A stretch of 13,626 bases of DNA from an uncultured Prevotella sp. (GTDB lineage: Bacteria; Bacteroidota; Bacteroidia; Bacteroidales; Bacteroidaceae): positions 1 through 13,626 of the forward strand of contig CAJJWN010000062.1 in assembly GCA_905196835.1 (NCBI GenBank), in the 5' to 3' direction. Both the position numbers and the translations under genes were made by a program. Every line of letters starts with the position of its first letter. Within the stretch, counting starts at the first letter, position 1. The notes beneath the pieces are model-generated. The model searched no databases. It was not told the origin of the DNA and saw nothing but the letters and a program-made list of their open reading frames with translations. Shown piece by piece: positions 6,578 through 12,545 of the stretch.

Positions 6578-8055
6578 TAGCTTCTCGCTATGATTACGCG
6601 CTGCTTGGCCGGTTTGCCCGATACCATGTCAACGCCCTCGGTCTGCTCCACGCCGAAGGGCACGCAGCGTATTGTGGCCTGCGTCTCCTCCTTGATGCGC
6701 GCCTCAGTCTCGGCCGTGCCGTCCCAGTGGCAGAGGAAGAAGCCGCCGTCCTTGATGCGCTCCTTGAACTCGTCGTAGTTGTCACACTCGTAGATGCGTG
6801 CGTCGCGGTAAGCCTTCGCCTTCTTGAACATGTTGTCCTGTATGTCCTTCAGCAGCTGCTCTACGCGTTCAACTATACCGTCAACGGGCACGGTGTCTTT
6901 CTCCAAGGTGTCGCGGCGCATTATTTCGAGAGTGTTGTTCTCAAGGTCGCGGCCACCCATAACGAGGCGGACGGGCACACCCTTAAGCTCGTAGTCGGCG
7001 AACTTGAAGCCCGGACGCTTGTTGTCTGCATCGTCATACTTGACAGATATGCCAGCTGCGCGCAGCGCGTTGATAACCGGAGTGAGCTTTTCTGTTATGG
7101 CCTGCAGCTGTTCCGCACCCTTGGTTATAGGTATGATGACAACCTGTATGGGGGCGAGCATAGGCGGCAGCACGAGTCCGTTGTCGTCAGAATGGGTCAT
7201 GATGAGCGCGCCGATGAGGCGGGTTGACACGCCCCACGACGTAGCCCATACGTACTCGGGCTTGTTCTCCTTGTTGAGGTAGGTCACGTCGAACGCCTTG
7301 GCGAAGTTCTGTCCGAGGAAGTGGCTCGTGCCGCTCTGCAAAGCCTTGCCGTCCTGCATCATGGCTTCGATGGTGTAAGTGTTCAGCGCGCCGGCAAAGC
7401 GCTCCGTCTCGCTCTTCACGCCCTGCACCACGGGCACGGCCATCCACTTCTCGGCGAAGTCGGCGTACACGTGGAGCATCTTCTGCGCCTCGGCCTCGGC
7501 CTCCTCGCGCGTGGCGTGAGCCGTGTGGCCTTCCTGCCAAAGGAACTCCGACGTGCGCAGGAAGGGCCTTGTGCGCATCTCCCAGCGCATCACGTTGCAC
7601 CACTGGTTGCACATCAGCGGCAGGTCGCGGTAAGAGTGAATCCAGTTCTTGTATGTGTTCCAGATGATGGTTTCAGACGTAGGGCGTATGATTAGTTCCT
7701 CCTCGAGGCGCGCCGCCGGGTCCACCTCTACGCCGCTCTTGTCCTCCTTGGCGCGCAGGCGGTAGTGCGTCACCACGGCGCATTCCTTTGCAAAGCCCTC
7801 TACATGCTCGGCCTCGCGCGAAAGGAACGACTTAGGTATGAGCAACGGGAAGTATGCGTTCTGCGCACCCGTCTCCTTGAACATCTTGTCAAGCTGGTGC
7901 TGCATCTTCTCCCAGATAGCGTAGCCGTAAGGCTTGATTACCATGCAGCCGCGCACGGCCGACTGCTCGGCCAGGTCGGCCTTGGTCACCAAGTCGTTGT
8001 ACCACTGGCTGTAGTTGTCAGCCCTTTTTGTCAAGTCTTTCAATTCTTTTGCCAT
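6574..8055 (-). CDS. proS: Prolyl-tRNA synthetase, type 3 (short, archaeal/eukaryal-like)
   Basis: ProRS charges tRNA-Pro with proline in the cytoplasm. At 493 residues and without the inserted editing domain of the bacterial long form, this is the short ProS type 3. Class II signatures are present: RPTSE at 124-128 contacts proline, and motif 2 runs over [20 protein letters not shown] with EGHTAH after it (156-180). Motif 3 lies in [20 protein letters not shown]. The anticodon-binding domain starts near [10 protein letters not shown]. The C-terminal extra domain has cysteines in FFLCHWDG and in TIRCVPFG, and the chain ends in IIARSY; a terminal tyrosine reaching the active site is a known feature of this type. 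The start at 8055 has a TACTTTTG promoter element 32 bases upstream. Confidence 0.96.
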   Translation of the reverse strand: MAKELKDLTKRADNYSQWYNDLVTKADLAEQSAVRGCMVIKPYGYAIWEKMQHQLDKMFKETGAQNAYFPLLIPKSFLSREAEHVEGFAKECAVVTHYRLRAKEDKSGVEVDPAARLEEELIIRPTSETIIWNTYKNWIHSYRDLPLMCNQWCNVMRWEMRTRPFLRTSEFLWQEGHTAHATREEAEAEAQKMLHVYADFAEKWMAVPVVQGVKSETERFAGALNTYTIEAMMQDGKALQSGTSHFLGQNFAKAFDVTYLNKENKPEYVWATSWGVSTRLIGALIMTHSDDNGLVLPPMLAPIQVVIIPITKGAEQLQAITEKLTPVINALRAAGISVKYDDADNKRPGFKFADYELKGVPVRLVMGGRDLENNTLEIMRRDTLEKDTVPVDGIVERVEQLLKDIQDNMFKKAKAYRDARIYECDNYDEFKERIKDGGFFLCHWDGTAETEARIKEETQATIRCVPFGVEQTEGVDMVSGKPAKQRVIIARSY

Positions 8056-8086
8056 GATAAATGCTTTGTTTTAACGAATTTGGATG

Positions 8087-8094
8087 CAAAAGTA
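8087..8094 (-). promoter_or_regulatory. -7 element for proS
   Basis: On the - strand the sequence reads TACTTTTG (TAnnTTTG), giving a leader of roughly 25 bases before the ATG at 8055. The -33 position falls inside the 7-mer array at 8101-8134 and does not match TTTG. The array may therefore have replaced or displaced upstream promoter sequence. Confidence 0.6.
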
Positions 8095-8100
8095 CATAAT

Positions 8101-8217
8101 TAAATTAAGAGTTAAGAATTAAGGATTAAGAAAATATGCCTTGCCGGTGATTTTATCCCCTTTCCCTTTTAATTCTTCACTCTTAACTCTTAATTCTTCA
8201 CTCTTAATTAGCTCTTA
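8101..8217. repeat. Inverted 7-mer arrays between the DUF5675 gene and proS
   Basis: The left arm (8101-8134) has units AATTAAG, AGTTAAG, AATTAAG, GATTAAG. The right arm (8168-8210) has CTTCACT, CTTAACT, CTTAATT, CTTCACT, CTTAATT. They are the same unit family as in the comF-proS gap. The inner 33 bases (8135-8167) are unique sequence. The stop codon of the DUF5675 gene (8215-8217) lies at the array edge and itself fits an array-like context. Confidence 0.85.
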
Positions 8218-8631
8218 GCTCACTTCTATCCATATGGCCTCGTCGCGCGAGCGTGCCTCGGTCATGGCTTTTATGAGGCGGTGCAGCCAAATCCTCGAGT
8301 TGAGCACCATGCCCCGTTTGAGGTTCTGGCCTACGAGTATGCACCCCTGGGTGTCTTTTGCGGTGTTGCCCGCGTGTATGCGCACGCCCTTGAACATGGG
8401 CACGCCCACGAGCAGGGGCAGCCATGCGTCGAACTTGGGCGACTTGGTTATCACCACGGGGTAACGCCCGTCGGGTATGGCCGTGCGCCCCTTTACCTTT
8501 CGTCCGGGGCGGCCCCAGCCTATGTCGCGCCATGTAGGCTCGAGCGTGTCGCAGAACGGTTGGCCGTCCACCTCGAGGCGGCCTATGGTGTATGTCTTGC
8601 GCTTGGCGATGCGTTTCAATGTAAGTTCCAT
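8215..8631 (-). CDS. DUF5675 family protein
   Basis: The product has 138 residues, no signal peptide and no membrane segment. The layout fits DUF5675, a family found mostly in phages and mobile elements of Bacteroidota. An N-terminal beta-rich part (GRLEVDGQPFCDTLEP) is followed by AIPDGRYPVVITKSPKF, then GVRIHAGNTAKDTQGCILVG (82-101). The last segment puts H86 and C97 in a His-x10-Cys arrangement followed by I-L-V-G, which recalls the H...SHGC site of YkuD L,D-transpeptidases with a shorter spacing. A peptidoglycan-related activity is therefore possible but not shown. It is the last gene of the accessory - strand block, 243 bases downstream of the primase gene. Its start codon is preceded by a TTTTTCAT 7-mer array and no ribosome binding site. 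Confidence 0.8.
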   Translation of the reverse strand: MELTLKRIAKRKTYTIGRLEVDGQPFCDTLEPTWRDIGWGRPGRKVKGRTAIPDGRYPVVITKSPKFDAWLPLLVGVPMFKGVRIHAGNTAKDTQGCILVGQNLKRGMVLNSRIWLHRLIKAMTEARSRDEAIWIEVS

Positions 8632-8640
8632 AATGATTAA

Positions 8641-8677
8641 ATGAAAAATGAAAAATGAAAAATGAAAAATGAAAAAT
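8641..8677. repeat. AAAAATG 7-mer array before the DUF5675 gene
   Basis: Five nearly exact AAAAATG units. Read on the gene's strand they are TTTTTCAT units ending about ten bases before its ATG at 8631. Confidence 0.9.
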
Positions 8678-8701
8678 CGGGTTGGCGGCGCACTTTCTCA
8701 A

Positions 8702-8723
8702 TTGTCATCTGTAATTGTAAGCG
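8702..8723. repeat. 22-base dispersed repeat, copy 1
   Basis: The + strand TTGTCATCTGTAATTGTAAG plus CG is identical to 10505-10526 inside the primase gene and is related to the - strand of 13496-13524. It is built of 7-mers (AATTACA, GATGACA on the complement). Confidence 0.85.
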
Positions 8724-8844
8724 ATGAGCCGTGGATGCCCGGTTGGCGGATAGGCCCGATGAGCCTAATGAGCCGGATGAGCCGTGGATGCCCGGTTGGG
8801 CGGATAGGCCCGATGAGCCCGATTAGCCGGATGAGCCGTGGATG
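8724..8844 (+). repeat. GC-rich 54-base tandem repeat built of 9-mers
   Basis: Two full copies and a partial third start at 8724, 8777 and 8831. The second copy is six exact 9-base units (ATGAGCCGT, GGATGCCCG, GTTGGGCGG, ATAGGCCCG, ATGAGCCCG, ATTAGCCGG). The first has one 8-base unit, so its length is 53. A frame stays open through it on the + strand, but its peptide is only repeat translation, so I do not call a gene. Confidence 0.85.
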
Positions 8845-8856
8845 GTACAGGGGATA

Positions 8857-8890
8857 ATTTTTAATTATTAATTTTTAATTTTTAATTTTC
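8857..8890. repeat. TTTTTAA 7-mer array at the primase stop codon
   Basis: Units of TTTTTAA and TTATTAA run from the intergenic gap into the last codons of the primase gene, whose stop codon is at 8875-8877. Read on the gene's strand this is an A-rich array overlapping the C-terminal end (EKIKN). Confidence 0.7.
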
Positions 8891-11157
8891 TCATACCCCT
8901 TTTCCGTGCTTTTGATGTATCCCCGGTGCGTCCACTGGTTGAGCATGTTGCGCGTGCCCTCGGCGCTGTGTCCGTTGGCCGTGCGTATGTAGGCGGCGTC
9001 GGCCAGGGTGAAGCTGTCTGGCAGCAGTGCCAGGAGGTTCCTCGGTCCCGGCTTGGGCTGGCGGCTATCGTCCATGGCCTTGGCTATGTCTTCGCCGAAG
9101 AAGGCCATCTTGCACCACATGTCGTAGCGCAGCGACCAGCGTATGAACTCGTCCATGGCTCCCTCCCACTTGCACCCGTTGGCCACGTACAGCACGCAGG
9201 CCTTGAGCCAGGCTATCACCGTGGCGCGGAACGACAGGTTCTCGTACACGCGGCTCTGCGTAAGGCGCGCCGTGTCGGCGTTCTCCTCGAGCAGGCGGCG
9301 TGCCAGCCGTTCGGCCTTGGGGCACTCTACGAGGCCCTGTGCGCGTGTAAGGTTCTTTATGTAGGGGCGCAGCTTCTCGTCGAAGTCGTCGCCGTAAGAG
9401 CCGTACACGGGTATGGGCGCGCCTATTTCGCGTTCGGGTATGGTGCAGAAGTTGATGCGCGACACGGGGCCGTCCGTCAGCACCTTGGCGAAGTACCGCC
9501 GCCCTTTCTGTATGGTGGTGGCGGCGTTCCAGTTGAAGCGTATGGTGACCTTCTCCGTCACGCTCTGCGTGCCTACGCGCGTCTGGCCGTAGCGGTTGCC
9601 GGGGTCGAAGGCGAGGCACATTATCTGGAACTGCTGGCCTTGGCGGCCCGAGCCGCGCAGGGCGTCGAACTGGTCGATTTCGTTCAGCTTGGTGTAGAGG
9701 AAGTGGCCGTCGGCCTCGGCCGTGCGCATTACGAAGGCCGGGTTGGTCATGTCGGCGTCAATCTCCTGTATTACCAGCCCCTCGGGTCGCTGGCGCTTGT
9801 CCTTGTTGGCTCCCTTCGAGTTTACCTCGTCCTTCCACTGGCGTTCGCGGCGCAGGTTCTCGGCGTCGCGCAGGCGTATGTCGGCCATGATGCGGTTTAT
9901 GGGCGCGGAGATGCAGTCCTTGCCTGCGCCGGTGCCCGCCATGAGCACGTTCATGAGCGTGGCCTCGTGCTCCACGTTGTCTATGTAGCGGAAGCGCGTG
10001 CGCCACAGGTGGGCGGCCAGCGGAGGGAACACGGCGTGGGCCACGGCGGCCCTGTACGCCTCGGGCGTGCGGCTCACGAGCAGCTTGACCAGCCGTGGCA
10101 GCCTCTGCGGCATCTCGGGCGGCGTGCCGCCCTGCATCCCCGTGGCGGCGCAGGTGGGGTTGGCGGCAAGGGTCACGGCCCTTGCCATCATGCCCGGCAG
10201 GGAGCACCGCTTGGCCGAGCAGGCCGAGTGGATGAGGCGGCGCATCTCCTGCTCGCCCAGTCCGTAGCGCGGCATGAGGCGCAGCATCAGCTCCTCCCGG
10301 TCGTCGGTGATGTATCGCAGGTGCGAGGCCAGGCGGTGCAGCTTGTCGTTGCGCTCGCCCTTCTGCGGTTCGCCTCCGGCCAGCTCCCACCACCGCGCTA
10401 TTATGGCGGAGTAGGGCGTGCCCTTGAAGCAGGACTCGGCCTGCTCCTCCGTGTCGCCCTGCGCGGCCGTGGCCGGGTTGGCTTCGTCGCCCGGCTCTTG
10501 CCCCTTGTCATCTGTAATTGTAAGCGCGGCGGCTTGCCCTTGCGGCGCGGGCTCGTCCGGGCTTTCCGGCTCCGTGGCCGGTGGAGGCGTGGGGCTCGGG
10601 CTGAAGAGCCTGTCCTCGTCGATGTACAGTATGTACTGGCGCGGCACGAGGAAGGAGCACCTTGCCATGTCCTTTACGCACCCGTCGTAGGCCGCCTCGC
10701 CCAGGCGCGCCGACATCCAGCCCTGCGCCTGTCCGAGGCTCATGCCCCGGGGCACGGCGAACACCAGGCGCAGCCCCTCGGTAGAGGGTGTCACGTGGGC
10801 CAGCGCCACGCCCAGCTCGGCCTCGCGCCCGGCCACGTGGCCGCGGTAATATCCGCGCGGGTCGCTGATGTGGTCGATGTCGTACATGGAGAGGCCGCTG
10901 GGCAGGGCCTCGTCGTTCCTCCTGCGCCCGTGGGCGAAGGTGGCGTGGGGCGTTATCACGGGCAGGCGGCGCTTGGCCTGCGCCTTGTACTCCTCGAAGT
11001 CGTCGCGGCTCATCTCTCCGCGCCTGGCCTTCTCGAGCGCGTCCTCGATTGCGGCGCATATCGCGCCGGTCTGCGGCGCGTCCACCGCCGCCCAGAACAT
11101 GTCGCGGGTGCAGGGGCGCACCTGGCCTGACTTTACGTTATTGCTTATTCCAAACAT
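8875..11157 (-). CDS. VirE_N (BT4734-like) primase fused to DUF3987 ATPase
   Basis: The 760-residue product has two parts. Residues ~55-185 match the BT4734/VirE N-terminal domain, a primase-polymerase-like fold: GLSMYDIDHI (88-97) has the paired Asp 93 and 95 expected of its metal site, and STEGLRLVFAVPRG (125-138) follows. A Pro/Ala/Glu-rich linker runs from 186 to 245. A small helical region (250-320) leads into a DUF3987 ATPase domain with a Walker A at GTGAGKD (408-414) and a Walker-B-like NEID at 492-495. A winged-helix-like tail closes it (716-757, TANGHSAEGTRNMLNQW). Such proteins are thought to prime and unwind DNA for small mobile elements, though function is unproven. The frame extends 135 bases further upstream only through repeat DNA, so ATG 11157 is chosen. 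It is visibly GC-richer than dapA. A dispersed 22-base repeat encodes ALTITDDK in its linker (211-218). Confidence 0.85.
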   Translation of the reverse strand: MFGISNNVKSGQVRPCTRDMFWAAVDAPQTGAICAAIEDALEKARRGEMSRDDFEEYKAQAKRRLPVITPHATFAHGRRRNDEALPSGLSMYDIDHISDPRGYYRGHVAGREAELGVALAHVTPSTEGLRLVFAVPRGMSLGQAQGWMSARLGEAAYDGCVKDMARCSFLVPRQYILYIDEDRLFSPSPTPPPATEPESPDEPAPQGQAAALTITDDKGQEPGDEANPATAAQGDTEEQAESCFKGTPYSAIIARWWELAGGEPQKGERNDKLHRLASHLRYITDDREELMLRLMPRYGLGEQEMRRLIHSACSAKRCSLPGMMARAVTLAANPTCAATGMQGGTPPEMPQRLPRLVKLLVSRTPEAYRAAVAHAVFPPLAAHLWRTRFRYIDNVEHEATLMNVLMAGTGAGKDCISAPINRIMADIRLRDAENLRRERQWKDEVNSKGANKDKRQRPEGLVIQEIDADMTNPAFVMRTAEADGHFLYTKLNEIDQFDALRGSGRQGQQFQIMCLAFDPGNRYGQTRVGTQSVTEKVTIRFNWNAATTIQKGRRYFAKVLTDGPVSRINFCTIPEREIGAPIPVYGSYGDDFDEKLRPYIKNLTRAQGLVECPKAERLARRLLEENADTARLTQSRVYENLSFRATVIAWLKACVLYVANGCKWEGAMDEFIRWSLRYDMWCKMAFFGEDIAKAMDDSRQPKPGPRNLLALLPDSFTLADAAYIRTANGHSAEGTRNMLNQWTHRGYIKSTEKGYEKIKN
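10505..10526. repeat. 22-base dispersed repeat, copy 2, inside the primase gene
   Basis: Identical over 22 bases to 8702-8723. It lies in frame in the low-complexity linker of the primase protein, where it encodes residues 211-218 on the - strand. Confidence 0.85.
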
Positions 11158-11162
11158 ATTGA

Positions 11163-11244
11163 TGAAATGAATAATGAAAAATGAAAAATGAATAATGAAA
11201 AATGAATAATGAAAAATGAATAATGAAAAATGAATAATGAAAAT
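11163..11244. repeat. AATGAAA/AATGAAT 7-mer array before the primase gene
   Basis: About eleven units alternate between AATGAAA and AATGAAT. Read on the gene's strand they form a T-rich TTTTTCATTATTCAT run that ends eight bases before the ATG at 11157. No ribosome binding site is visible there. Confidence 0.9.
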
Positions 11245-11310
11245 GCACAATGCATAATTCACAATCCGCCAAGGATATTGTGCATTGTGCATTGTGCATT
11301 ATGCATTATG
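11242..11310. repeat. Inverted 7-mer arrays at the end of the 102-residue gene
   Basis: AATGCAC, AATGCAT, AATTCAC units (11242-11265) face ATTGTGC, ATTGTGC, ATTGTGC, ATTATGC units (11277-11310) across an 11-base loop. The innermost 24-base arms match in 22 positions. The stop codon of the 102-residue gene (11306-11308) lies inside the right array. Confidence 0.88.
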
Positions 11311-11614
11311 TATCGCTTAGCTTCCCCTCTACGAACACGGCGGCCTGGCGGCTCTCGGCCACGAGTGCGCCCGAGGGCGTGGTGTCGGCCTCGTCGAGGC
11401 CAACGGAGAGCGTCAGGCGCACGTGCGTGGGCGACACCGTGGCGCGTCCGTGGGGCAGGCGCTTGTATCGCGTGCCTGCGGGCGGCGTGTACTTGGCGTG
11501 GCGGTGGAACGTGCCCTCGGTGGGGTTTACCAGTCCGATGGTGCCCTGTATGCGGCGGCCTGCGGAGACCATCTCCTCGTAAGCCGCGTCGGGCAGAGTC
11601 AGTGTTATTTTCAT
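11306..11614 (-). CDS. Conserved-looking 102-residue protein of unknown function
   Basis: I do not recognise a family. The product is soluble, with no signal peptide or membrane segment. It alternates short beta-prone stretches (KITLTLPD at 2-9, HVRLTLSVGL at 64-73, AVFVEGKL at 92-99) with loops rich in Pro, Gly and Thr; a pattern of this kind suits a small beta-sandwich or barrel. Basic residues cluster in FHRHAKYTPPAGTRYKRLP. The start ATG at 11614 follows the stop codon of the OB-fold-like gene by three bases, so the two are translationally coupled and probably function together. The primase gene follows 148 bases later on the same strand. A role as an accessory factor for the primase is an inference from position only. 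Confidence 0.75.
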   Translation of the reverse strand: MKITLTLPDAAYEEMVSAGRRIQGTIGLVNPTEGTFHRHAKYTPPAGTRYKRLPHGRATVSPTHVRLTLSVGLDEADTTPSGALVAESRQAAVFVEGKLSDT

Positions 11615-11617
11615 GGC

Positions 11618-11908
11618 TTAGATGTGTTTTGGGGTTAATGAATTTATCTCTGTCACTACTATGTCCTGGTACGCCTGCCCGTTGTGCTCGTGGGTGGTGA
11701 AGCGCAGGGTGGCGGCCACCACCTCGCCGGGGGCGTACTCGCACAGGGCGGCGTTGCCCAGCAGGGTGGCGGCGTACTCGTCGGCGTACTTGCCTCCCGG
11801 CTCCTTCAACACTATGGCGCGCTTTGCCAGCGTGCCCGTCTCGCTCTTCTCGCTCTTCACCTGGAAGGCGGCGCCGCAGGCGGCTACTTTCAATATTCTT
11901 GTTTCCAT
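11618..11908 (-). CDS. Small OB-fold-like protein, DUF3127-like
   Basis: The 96-residue product begins with ETRILKVAACGAAFQVKSEK, continues with AKRAIVLKEPGGKYADEYAA and ends with ATLRFTTHEHNGQAYQDIVV. The order of strands and the late NGQAYQDI segment resemble DUF3127 proteins, which are expected to adopt a single-strand-binding OB fold. By analogy it could coat single-stranded DNA for the primase encoded two genes downstream. The match is by eye, so the family name is tentative. It is the first gene of its transcription unit: a TATCTTTG promoter element lies about 62 bases upstream, and a strong terminator for the preceding unit lies just beyond that. The next gene starts three bases after its stop codon. 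Confidence 0.7.
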   Translation of the reverse strand: METRILKVAACGAAFQVKSEKSETGTLAKRAIVLKEPGGKYADEYAATLLGNAALCEYAPGEVVAATLRFTTHEHNGQAYQDIVVTEINSLTPKHI

Positions 11909-11969
11909 ATATTTTTGTTTTATTAGTTGGAAGCTCCGTTATCGGATGCCTCCCCGAACGTTCGTAGTG

Positions 11970-11977
11970 CAAAGATA
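11970..11977 (-). promoter_or_regulatory. -7 element of the OB-fold/102-residue/primase unit
   Basis: The - strand reads TATCTTTG (TAnnTTTG) followed by GCAC, giving a leader of about 55 bases. No TTTG is found at the -33 distance. It sits directly downstream of the terminator at 12000-12040. Confidence 0.6.
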
Positions 11978-11999
11978 GTAATAGGGGACGGGATGGCGA

Positions 12000-12040
12000 A
12001 AAAATAAAAAAGGTCATTCGAGGCCGACCTCGAATGACCT
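12000..12040 (-). terminator. Strong rho-independent terminator of the YNANVE gene pair
   Basis: A perfect 13-base stem (AGGTCATTCGAGG at 12011-12023 with CCTCGAATGACCT at 12028-12040) has a 4-base loop. On the - strand it is followed by TTTTTATTTTTT. It starts 37 bases after the stop codon of the 153-residue gene. A third direct copy of TGAATGACCT adjoins it at 12041-12050. Confidence 0.9.
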
Positions 12041-12076
12041 TGAATGACCTTAGACTTGCGCCTGAAAAGGGGTGCT

Positions 12077-12538
12077 TCAGCTCTCCAATATGTCTGCGAA
12101 CATTTGCTTTGTACGCTCGAACGCCTGCCCCTCGTAGCGGTAGTTCTCGTTGGTGTAGTTATAGAACAGGCTTTTCGAACTTATCTTCCCTTCGCCGAAC
12201 TCGGCGCAGAACTGCTCCCATGTGGGGCGGCTTATCGCCCCGGCATCCATCGCCGCGCGTACGGGCATCGCTATGTCCTTGGGCTTGCTCTGCCTGTCGG
12301 CCAGCTTGTGCAGCAGGGCTATTACGGCGTCGGCCTTGTCGGGGCGCGTGACGCAGGGGCGCAGGCCGTCTCCGCCAGCCTCTCTCCGGGTCTGCTCCTG
12401 CGTGCGGTTTCCGGCTTGGGGTGCGGCCTGGGCGTAGTGGTTTTCCACCTGGCGCAGCGCCGGGAATACGTTTTGCTGCTCCACGTTGGCGTTATACACC
12501 GCGCCGGGCATTATGGTTACGTGAATGTTGTCGTTCAT
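12077..12538 (-). CDS. 153-residue protein with N-terminal YNANVE motif
   Basis: I cannot name a family. The N-terminus IHVTIMPGAVYNANVEQQ (5-22) is beta-prone and shares its core with the C-terminal end of the upstream neighbour (YNANVE). A polar, Gln/Arg-rich linker covers about 30-60. The remaining part is predicted helical and compact: DKADAVIALLHKLADRQ, DIAMPVRAAMDAGAISRPTW and ISSKSLFYNYTNENYRYEG. There is no signal peptide, membrane segment or catalytic motif. The ATG lies seven bases after the stop codon of the coiled-coil gene, and a strong terminator follows, so the two genes form a closed unit. A shared motif in adjacent partners suggests that the proteins assemble through it; this is inference. 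Confidence 0.78.
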   Translation of the reverse strand: MNDNIHVTIMPGAVYNANVEQQNVFPALRQVENHYAQAAPQAGNRTQEQTRREAGGDGLRPCVTRPDKADAVIALLHKLADRQSKPKDIAMPVRAAMDAGAISRPTWEQFCAEFGEGKISSKSLFYNYTNENYRYEGQAFERTKQMFADILES

Positions 12539-12545
12539 GTGGCGT

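Noticed and set aside
8641..8844. CRISPR array
   Set aside because: Repeats are contiguous short units with no unique spacers of constant length and no cas genes in view.
8669..8857. 62-codon + strand frame through the 9-mer repeat
   Set aside because: The peptide is just the repeat translated (MSRMSRG-like); no start context and no support outside the repeat.
8926..11130. 734-codon open frame on the + strand opposite the primase gene
   Set aside because: High GC and codon bias in the primase leave the opposite frame open; the peptide is Val/Gly/Arg/Ala-rich without recognisable domains, while the - strand frame has Walker A and primase motifs.
11158..11292. A 45-residue N-terminal extension of the primase protein
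   Set aside because: It is only translation of the 7-mer repeat array (Phe/Ile/His runs); the ATG at 11157 precedes a normal soluble N-terminus.
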